Shown here in pieces: positions 41,211-47,606 of a stretch of DNA of 52,341 nt. Source of the stretch: Kiritimatiellia bacterium. Lineage in GTDB: Bacteria; Verrucomicrobiota; Kiritimatiellia; CAIQIC01; Lenti-01. The translations under genes were made by a program, and so were the position numbers. The notes under the pieces are model-generated. The model saw nothing but the letters and a program-made list of their open reading frames with translations, searched no databases and was not told the origin of the DNA. The stretch lies in the NCBI GenBank assembly GCA_017540905.1, contig JAFYAC010000045.1, forward strand, positions 1 through 52,341, read 5' to 3'. How positions within the stretch are numbered: the stretch's first letter is position 1; each line of letters starts with the position of its first letter.

Positions 41211-42455
41211 ATGAAATACAGGCAGGCAGCAATCTGGACGGCCGCGCTGATCGTGGGCGCGGCGTTGGGAACCCTCGGCATCGCGCCGCTCGACGGCTTC
41301 ATGGACTTCGTCGCGTCCGCCTACACGCGGGCGTTCCAGTTCGTGGCCGTGCCGACCGTCGCGCTCGCGATCCTCACCGCGATGGCCTCGCTCGGCGAGG
41401 GCAACGCCATGGGCAAGGTCTTCGCGAAGACGTTCAGCTGCACCGTGCTCACCTCGTTCGTCGCCGCGCTCGTGGGGCTCGGGCTCTTCGTGCTCGTGGA
41501 TCCCGGCACGATCGACCCGGGCGTGGTCCGCGCGGTCGCGGACGACGCCGACGCGATGGCGCAGATTTCCCGCGCCCCGGAGACCGTGTACGGGCACATC
41601 CTCAACGCCATCCCGAACAACCTCGTCAATCCGTTCCTTTCCGGCAACGTCCTCGCGATCGTCCTCATCTCCGCGGGGATCGGCATCGCCATCGCCGTGC
41701 TCGGCAAGAAGAGCGAAAACGTCCGGACCCTGCACAAGGCGCTCGCGGGGCTTCAGGAAGTCTTCTTCGGGCTCATCAAGGGCCTGATCTGGGCGCTGCC
41801 GGTCGGCATCGTCGCCTTCGCGGCGCAGTTGGCCGCGCAGATGTCCGCGGGGGTGGTCGTCGGCTCGATCGGCAAGTACGTGCTGGTCGTGCTGGGTGGG
41901 AACATCATCCAGTTCTTCGTGATCCTGCCGCTCTTCTGCTACCTCCGCGGCGTTAACGGCTACAAGGTCATGCGCCAGATGGCGCCGGCACTGCTGATGG
42001 CGCTGTTCACCAAGTCCTCGGCGGCGACCCTGCCCGTGACCGTCGCGACGGCCGAGAAGAACATGAAGGCCAAGCCGTGGATCGCGCGCTTCATCCTCCC
42101 GCTGTGCTGCACGATCAACATGAACGGCTGCGCCGCGTTCATCCTGGTGACGTCGCTCTTCGTCATCCGCAACTCGCCGGAATGCGGAATCGTCCTCACG
42201 CTGCCGGTGATGCTGGCGTGGTGCGTCATCGCGACGCTCTGCGCGATCGGCAACGCGGGCGTCCCGATGGGCTGCTACTTCCTGACGCTCTCGCTGATGG
42301 CGGGCGTCGGCGGGAACCTCATGATCCTCGGCGTGATCCTCCCGATCTACACGATCATCGACATGGTCGAGACGGCGGAGAACGTCTGGAGCGATTGCTG
42401 CATCTGCGCGGTCGTGGACAAGTCGACGCCGGCGCGCCCTGCGGGCGCGCAGTGA
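41211..42455 (+). CDS. Dicarboxylate/amino acid:cation symporter (DAACS family)
   Basis: 414 residues from ATG 41211 (AAAGGG upstream), normal length for the family. Features: an N-terminal helix, RAFQFVAVPTVALAILTAMA, PNNLVNPFLSGNVLAIVLIS, the serine-rich reentrant loop ALFTKSSAATLPVTVATAEK (family TxSSxxTLP), and CTINMNGCAAF, corresponding to the NMDG substrate/Na+ site with Cys after NMNG. The later GNAGVPMG region is the second reentrant hairpin. It imports dicarboxylates or acidic/neutral amino acids with Na+ or H+. The last ten residues (STPARPAGAQ) are encoded by a REP-like hairpin (42431-42450). Confidence 0.9.
   Translation: MKYRQAAIWTAALIVGAALGTLGIAPLDGFMDFVASAYTRAFQFVAVPTVALAILTAMASLGEGNAMGKVFAKTFSCTVLTSFVAALVGLGLFVLVDPGTIDPGVVRAVADDADAMAQISRAPETVYGHILNAIPNNLVNPFLSGNVLAIVLISAGIGIAIAVLGKKSENVRTLHKALAGLQEVFFGLIKGLIWALPVGIVAFAAQLAAQMSAGVVVGSIGKYVLVVLGGNIIQFFVILPLFCYLRGVNGYKVMRQMAPALLMALFTKSSAATLPVTVATAEKNMKAKPWIARFILPLCCTINMNGCAAFILVTSLFVIRNSPECGIVLTLPVMLAWCVIATLCAIGNAGVPMGCYFLTLSLMAGVGGNLMILGVILPIYTIIDMVETAENVWSDCCICAVVDKSTPARPAGAQ
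42431..42450. repeat. Hairpin ggcgcgccctgcgggcgcgc forming the symporter C-terminus
   Basis: GC-only stem overlapping the last codons and followed by AGTGACR heptamer repeats (42452-42540). Confidence 0.5.
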
Positions 42456-42770
42456 CGAGCGAATAGTGACAAGTGACAAGATGCGGTGGCGCGCCTTCTG
42501 GCGCGCAGTGACAAGCGACGAGCGACGAGCGACGAGTTTGCGGTGCGGCCTCCGGCCGTGACGTGGCCCAGTGCATCGTAAAGGCAAAACATTCGTGTTT
42601 GTTGACCGCGGGTCGGGCGGGCGGTCCCCTGCCCGCCGTTCGAAATGGACGCGGTATGGAGGGAAATGGAAAGCTTTCCATGTGCTTGGCAGGGGCGCAT
42701 CTCCGGTTTGTGCACCTTCCTCCCTTCAGCCTCGACTTTTGGTGCCCATTGATTGGATGGCAAGGCTCCT

Positions 42771-42865
42771 GGTGGGGCGAGCCGTCCCCGGCGAGCCGGT
42801 GTGAAAGGGAACAGGAGGTCTGGAAAACCGGCAAGAACGGCTCGGCGGGGACGCCTCGCCCCACC
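42771..42865. repeat. 95-bp inverted-repeat element
   Basis: ggtggggcgagccgtccccg-gcgagcc (42771-42797) pairs with ggctcggcggggacgcctcg-ccccacc (42839-42865). The interior is gtgaaagggaacaggaggtc. REPIN- or MITE-like; no second copy was seen in this window. Confidence 0.6.
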
Positions 42866-43014
42866 ATGCACCTCGCGCGGGAATATGCAAGCTTGGATTT
42901 GGTCCGCCCTTGTACAAACCGGAGATGCGCCCGTTTGGCAGGCACGCGGCGGCGAAGGGACTCGCCGCCCTACCCGAAAACATGCGAAAGGACGAACGTT
43001 ACGATGTACAAGGG

Positions 43015-43078
43015 GGGCGCGACTGGAACGTCACCCCAGCCTCCCCTCCTTGGGAGATGCGGCTTTCCAGCCGCGTCC
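43015..43078. repeat. REPIN: inverted pair of REP hairpins
   Basis: gggcgcgactggaacgtcacc (43015-43035) with ggagatgcggctttccagcc (43053-43072) in opposite orientation. Confidence 0.7.
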
Positions 43079-43234
43079 TTCCCTTTCACTTCCCGCCCGC
43101 AGGGCTCACCATCTTTTCGAAACAACTCGGACAACCCGTGACAACTTCCGCAAGGGCATCGGGCGGACAACTCCGCCCGATTCGTGTTCCAAGAAAACGT
43201 TTGGGAAACAAAAGGGACAAAGGAGGACTGGCAA

Positions 43235-43497
43235 GAATGCTGCTCGGATAAGGCTTTGCCTTGGAAAAACGGGCCTGCGGCGCAAAACACGGAGCGCGCG
43301 GAGCAAGTAGGCACGGAGATTTTGCAGGGAGGAGCTTCGCGCGTCCAAAAACGTTCCGCCCAAGCGTTTGTCCGGTGTTTTCGGTTGCGAAGGGTCCTCC
43401 CAAAAACACCACCCAAAACAACTCCGTCCTCCGCTCGCTCCGTGTTTCGCGCCGCGAGGCGGTTGCCAGAAGGGGAATCCTTGTCCGATTGGCATTC
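43235..43497. mobile_element. Second copy of the ACGGAG MITE-like element
   Basis: Ends gaatgctgctcggataagg (43235-43253) and ccttgtccgattggcattc (43479-43497) are imperfect inverses and match the ends of the 37035 element. The interior (cacggagattttgcagggag, gagcttcgcgc, aagcgtttgtccg) matches the reverse complement of 37150-37240, so the core is inverted relative to the first copy. Confidence 0.7.
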
Positions 43498-43577
43498 AGG
43501 GTTGACCCCGAACGGGGAATCAGGGGCCGCCCTCCAGCCGCATCCTTCCGCTGCCTTGGCGGAGCGGGGGCGGGCGG

Positions 43578-44987
43578 TCAGCCGTTGTTGCCGAGCAGTT
43601 CGTTGATGTTCAGCGGCTTGTCGAAGTCGTCCTCGGTCTCCTGGCCGATATTGGCCGAGAAGTCGACGGGTTCGGTGGAGAGGACGTCGATGATCTTTTC
43701 GACGAGCGCATCCGCGTCGATGCGCTTGTCGCCGGCGATGACGTTGCGCACTTGGTTGACGAGCTCCGTGTTGCGCGTGTCGAGTCCCCGGGCGTTCCGC
43801 AGGGCGGCGACGAGGCCATCCACGACCTGGTTGGTCAGTTTTTGGCGGACCTGCGAGTTGGCGTGGACCTCCAGCGTTTCATCCGACAGCGCCACTCCCT
43901 TTATGACTTTGTGCAGGGTGGGGAGGACTCTGGCTTTGCTGGCGGCCATGGCCACGGGATCCTTCACGATGGAGAAGACCCGCTTCAAATCCTCGATCAC
44001 GGGCTCGTAGGCCGGATCGAGGGACTTCTTCTTGGGGGCGGCCGGCGGATTCGCTTTCGGGGGCTCTCCCGGCACCTTCGGGGGCTCGGTCGGGACTTTC
44101 GGGGGCTCGGTCTGGGCCTTGGGGGGCTCGGTCTGGGCTTGGGGCTCTTCCCCTTCCGGCTCCTTCGGCTGGGCAGGGCTCCGGTTGGGGGAGATGGCTT
44201 TCGCCATCTGGTCGCGCAGCTCGGTGCGGGTCAGGTTCGTGTCGACCGAGAATTCCGAGCCGTCGTCCAGCGTGAATTTGGCGACGATGGTACCGGAGGC
44301 GGAGTGGGTGAGCGTGACGGGGGCGACGGTCAGGGAAAGCGAGGCCCCCGGGGTGGAGAGCGTTTTGGAGGATTTCAGGGCTTGGCCGATTTCCAGGGCG
44401 ATGGCCTTCGTGCTCATCCCCATGTCGGTTTCCCCGCCGGCGGACTCCAGGAGGTCCAGCATCTGGTTGACGGTGCCGCCCACCGAGGTTTCCATGATGG
44501 ATTCGGACTTGGCATTGCGCTCTTCGCGGACCAGCTTGCGGTTGTTCAGCGTTTTCTCGCTCACCCCCCGGTAGAGCTCGGTGCTGGTCGCCAGTTGCGG
44601 CTTGCCCGACCCCCGCGCCTGGTTGATCTGCCCTGCGTATTCGTCGATGATTTCGCGGACCTCGGCCGCCGACAGCGGCTTGATGTTGCCCGCCGCCAGC
44701 GTCTCGCGCATGGTGTCGCGCAGGCCGAGCTTGTGGCGGATTTCCGTGACCGCGCCGTCCGAGAGGCCCTCCCGCCGCAAGGCGTCGCAGAACGCGTTCT
44801 TGATGGCCAGCGATTCCTCGGGGCGGATGTGGGTTTTGTTCAGGAAGGTCAGGACCTTGCGGGAGTTCGTGCGCACGACGCTCGCGCCGTCCTCGCCGAG
44901 CTTGAGCTGGCCGATGTTGAATTGGCCGCTGGCCGCGTCGTTGAACTTGTCGAGGGAAATGTTGAGGTTGTTGAGATTGACTGGCAT
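43578..44987 (-). CDS. Candidate type III secretion effector
   Basis: 469 residues from ATG 44987 (AAAGGAG six bases upstream). No Sec signal peptide and no membrane segment. The N-terminus (MPVNLNNLNISLDKFNDAAS) is Asn/Ser-rich and flexible, as in type III substrates. Helical regions (~30-165) are followed by a beta-like part (~210-260), a proline-rich linker built on TEPPK(A/V)(Q/P) repeats (~280-320) and a helical C-terminal domain of ~150 residues. A CesT-like chaperone is encoded 42 bases upstream in the same operon, the usual chaperone-effector arrangement. I recognise no enzymatic motif. Effector status is inference from context. Confidence 0.6.
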   Translation of the reverse strand: MPVNLNNLNISLDKFNDAASGQFNIGQLKLGEDGASVVRTNSRKVLTFLNKTHIRPEESLAIKNAFCDALRREGLSDGAVTEIRHKLGLRDTMRETLAAGNIKPLSAAEVREIIDEYAGQINQARGSGKPQLATSTELYRGVSEKTLNNRKLVREERNAKSESIMETSVGGTVNQMLDLLESAGGETDMGMSTKAIALEIGQALKSSKTLSTPGASLSLTVAPVTLTHSASGTIVAKFTLDDGSEFSVDTNLTRTELRDQMAKAISPNRSPAQPKEPEGEEPQAQTEPPKAQTEPPKVPTEPPKVPGEPPKANPPAAPKKKSLDPAYEPVIEDLKRVFSIVKDPVAMAASKARVLPTLHKVIKGVALSDETLEVHANSQVRQKLTNQVVDGLVAALRNARGLDTRNTELVNQVRNVIAGDKRIDADALVEKIIDVLSTEPVDFSANIGQETEDDFDKPLNINELLGNNG

Positions 44988-45029
44988 CTTGGACTCCTTT
45001 GCCTTTCCTACACGCACCCCCGCCGGAGG

Positions 45030-45509
45030 TTACACCGGAAACATGCCGAACCCGGCGCCGGGGCCCAGGCTCCCGCCGTCGCGGGGGGGCTCGTCCGCGT
45101 CCCCGCCCGGACGGAAATCCTCGATGGCGCGGCGCCAGGTGAGGGCCGTTTCGATGAACGAGACGAGGCTCCCGTCCACGTCGTTGGCGAGCTCCTCCGG
45201 GAGCGCGGCGCGCTGCAGGCGGAAGGTCCCGCCACGGCCATCCAGCGCGAGGGTCGCGCCGGCGGTCCCGGAAAAGAGGTTGTTGGCCTCCAGCATGGTG
45301 CGGAACAGCTTTTCGGACCCCTCCGGGGGCGGTTCGCCGAGGTCGGCCGACAGCAACACGCGGTTGCGTTCGCTTTCGTCCTGGACGAGCACCCGTACCC
45401 GCCCGGCGCCGTCCCCGTCCGCCACCTCGAACACCGTCGTGCCCTCGACGACGGCCAATTCAACGTTGAACTTCCGCTCCAGAATCGCAACAATGTCCTT
45501 GAAAACCAT
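45030..45509 (-). CDS. CesT-like type III secretion chaperone, operon partner of the effector candidate
   Basis: 159 residues from ATG 45509 (AAGGG upstream; the longer upstream frame runs through repeats). Layout matches the chaperone at 38394: VFKDIVAILERKFNVELAVV, RVRVLVQDE, VLLSADLGEPPPEGSEKL, TMLEANNLFSGTAGATLAL and GGTFRLQRAALPEEL. The helix after it (LVSFIETALTWRRAIEDF) and a Gly/Pro-rich tail complete the fold. It is acidic and cytoplasmic, likely a dimer that binds the downstream protein. A good promoter precedes it. Confidence 0.8.
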   Translation of the reverse strand: MVFKDIVAILERKFNVELAVVEGTTVFEVADGDGAGRVRVLVQDESERNRVLLSADLGEPPPEGSEKLFRTMLEANNLFSGTAGATLALDGRGGTFRLQRAALPEELANDVDGSLVSFIETALTWRRAIEDFRPGGDADEPPRDGGSLGPGAGFGMFPV

Positions 45510-45554
45510 GAATCCCTTCCTTGACGGGGACCGACCAGTCCGCTGTTGCGTTCC

Positions 45555-45583
45555 ACTATCCTCCTCCCGCCCGCGCGTGTCCA
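45555..45583 (-). promoter_or_regulatory. Promoter of the chaperone-effector operon
   Basis: Minus strand: TGGACA, 17-bp spacer, GATAGT; five and four matches to the -35 and -10 consensus. The start codon lies 46 bases downstream of the -10. Confidence 0.5.
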
Positions 45584-45827
45584 TCCAAAACCGTCCCGTC
45601 TTCACGGCCCTCGCGAAAACAAATGTGGAATCAGGTTCCTCTCTCCGCGGGCAGCCTGTCACTTCTTTGGCGGCGGGGGGGCGTACTGGCGCCCGATCCA
45701 TGTGCCAGGGAGCGCCCCCCAAGGAAAGGAAAGATGGGGCTTGGTTGCCGCTTGCCTGGCAAGGGGGGCTTCCTGGACGTGGCCGCGGCGTACCTCGCGG
45801 CGGCGGCGCGGGTGCAGTGGGGGGGAG

Positions 45828-45860
45828 TTTTCCAACGGTTGGGAAAACCTTTTCCAATGG
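45828..45860. repeat. Degenerate pair of TTTTCCA palindromes
   Basis: ttttccaacggttgggaaaa followed by ttttccaatgga, the second cut short. Related to the arrays at 4186, 29732, 34898 and 38117. Confidence 0.5.
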
Positions 45861-45883
45861 AGTGTTCCGGCTAAGAACACAGG

Positions 45884-45960
45884 AGAAAAAGCCGCCCTCC
45901 CCGCGGCAGGTGCCTCTTTGGCTACGTTGGCCCGGTCCAAGGAGGGTAGGGGAGGGCGGC
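45884..45960 (-). terminator. Terminator of the surface-protein operon
   Basis: On the minus strand, ggccgccctcccc-type arm (45949-45960) pairs with its 12-bp inverse (45891-45902), and TTTTT follows at 45886-45890. The loop is long (about 46 bases) and may hold further structure. Confidence 0.55.
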
Positions 45961-45977
45961 GGATGGTGGAGGGGGGG

Positions 45978-47591
45978 CTATTCCAGGCCGAAGCGGAGGA
46001 AGAGCTTCGAGGTGTCGCCGGTGGCGATGCCTTCGATGGAGATGGAGGTGCCGGAGACGGTGACGGCCGCTTCGGTGGCTTCGCGCCATGTGCCGGAAAG
46101 CAGGTCGTCGGTCACGTAGACCGCGACGGTCGCGGCGGACAGGTCGTCGTCGACGGTCAGCGCCAGGGAGAGGGTGCCGTCGCTGAACTGGATGTCCGAG
46201 ACCGAGGCGAACGCGGTTTCGACGGTGCCGCCGCCGGAAACCACGGTGAAGGCCTGGCTCTGCGTGCCGGTGAAGTTCCCCTGCCCGGTGACGACGAGGG
46301 TGTAGTCGCCGGGGGTGGTCGGGTAGTCTGCGGTTTCTTCGCCGCTTGTGTCGGTGACGGTCCAGGCGTAGTCGGTGCCTTCGGCGAGGGTCGTGCCGTT
46401 GAAGGCCAGGACGGGCGAGAGGGCGACGCTCCCGGCGGTGTAGGTGCTTTCCACGCCGTCCAGCGACGCGCCGGCGATGTCGGCGGCGACGATGGCGAAG
46501 GTGCCGGTGACGGTGGCATCGCCGTAGGCGACGGTGACGGTGGCGGTGCCCACGTCGGTGTTGCCGTCGAATGAGGCGGTGTAGCCGGAGACGGCCACGC
46601 CGTCGTAGGTGACGTCGAGTTCGGGCTCGATGGCGGCGCCGGTGTAGGTCTGGTCGGCGATGGCGCCCAGCGCGAGGCCTTCGCCGGGGGCTTCGCCGCG
46701 GCCGAGGAAGGTGGTGGCGTTGGTGGCGGCGGTGCCGGCCCAGGTCAGGGTCCACGCTTCCCAGGCGGTGTCGGCCGCCACGGCGTAGTCGCCCATTTCG
46801 GAGGCGGCGAAGGTCACCTCGGTGAACGGGACGCCCGCAAGGGCCGCCGCGCCGATGGAGGACAGTCCGGAGGGGTCGATGGCGAGCGCAGTGCAGCCGC
46901 CGAAGGTCGCGTCGGGCAGGTTTTCCGGGAAGGTCGCGGACGCCAGCGAGGCGCATCCGTAGCAGACGCCCTCGCCGAGGGTCGCGGAGGCGAGCGAGAC
47001 GCTCGTCAGGCCGCTCTGGGCGAAGGCGTAATCGCCGATGGCCGTGCCGGCCGGCTGGGTCTTGAGGGCGGCGCAGCCGCGGAAGGCGTTCGCGCCGATG
47101 GTGTCCACGCCCGATGCGGTCAGGGTCGCCAGGGCGGTGCAGCCCTCGAAGGCGCCGTCGCCGATGGAGGTGACGCTTGAAGGCAGCGTGACGGTTTTCA
47201 GCGCGGTGCATCCGGCGAAGGCGGACGCGGGGATTTCCGTCAGCCCCGTCGCGGCGGAGAGGTTGGCGGAGGTGATGGCGGTGTTGCCCGCGAAGGCGCC
47301 GGGCAGGATGGCGGTCATGCCCGCCGGGGCCGTCAGGGACGTGGCCGTGGCGGTCGTGCCGATGGCGACGCCGTCGCGCAGGACGATGCCGGAGTTGGTA
47401 GTGCAGGCGGTGATGAAGTCGTCGTAGACGAGGGAGCCGCCGCCGCCCCCGCCGCCGGGTTGGTCGCCGCCGCCGGGATTGAATCCCCCACCACCGGGAT
47501 TGAATCCGCCGCCGCCGGGGCCCTGCGCGAGGGCCGCGGATACGGAAAGCGCCACCGTCAGGAGAAAAGCCGGAAATGCGTTGCGTTCCAT
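45978..47591 (-). CDS. BspA-like leucine-rich-repeat secreted protein
   Basis: 537 residues. Signal peptide ~1-22 (FLLTVALSVSAALA), then a glycine-rich stretch of NPGGGG units (~24-52). The LRR_5/BspA-type repeats span ~85-270, recognisable as IPASAFAGCTALKTVTLPSS, then VTSIGDGAFEGCTALATL and similar. After them come Ig-like/MBG-type repeats (IADQTYTGAAIEPELDVTYD, then DVGTATVTVAYGD; TPGDYTLVVTGQGNFTGTQ). The C-terminus is SKLFLRFGLE; no cell-wall sorting signal. BspA-like proteins often mediate adhesion to host or matrix. It is the second gene of an operon, 15 bases after the Cthe_2159-like gene. Confidence 0.85.
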   Translation of the reverse strand: MERNAFPAFLLTVALSVSAALAQGPGGGGFNPGGGGFNPGGGDQPGGGGGGGSLVYDDFITACTTNSGIVLRDGVAIGTTATATSLTAPAGMTAILPGAFAGNTAITSANLSAATGLTEIPASAFAGCTALKTVTLPSSVTSIGDGAFEGCTALATLTASGVDTIGANAFRGCAALKTQPAGTAIGDYAFAQSGLTSVSLASATLGEGVCYGCASLASATFPENLPDATFGGCTALAIDPSGLSSIGAAALAGVPFTEVTFAASEMGDYAVAADTAWEAWTLTWAGTAATNATTFLGRGEAPGEGLALGAIADQTYTGAAIEPELDVTYDGVAVSGYTASFDGNTDVGTATVTVAYGDATVTGTFAIVAADIAGASLDGVESTYTAGSVALSPVLAFNGTTLAEGTDYAWTVTDTSGEETADYPTTPGDYTLVVTGQGNFTGTQSQAFTVVSGGGTVETAFASVSDIQFSDGTLSLALTVDDDLSAATVAVYVTDDLLSGTWREATEAAVTVSGTSISIEGIATGDTSKLFLRFGLE

Positions 47592-47606
47592 GTTCGTTCC
47601 CTTTCC

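Larger units (their letters stand above)
42456..43234. other. Repeat-filled intergenic region
   Basis: No convincing gene. Contents: AGYGACR heptamers (42466-42537), a gtgcggcctccggccg hairpin (42542), an inverted-repeat element (42771-42865), a ggcggcgaagggactcgccgcc hairpin (42950) and a REPIN (43015-43078). Confidence 0.6.

Noticed and set aside
36962-43577. Possible CRISPR array because of many regularly repeated motifs
   Set aside because: Repeats are of several unrelated kinds with irregular spacing and no uniform spacers; no cas gene is present.
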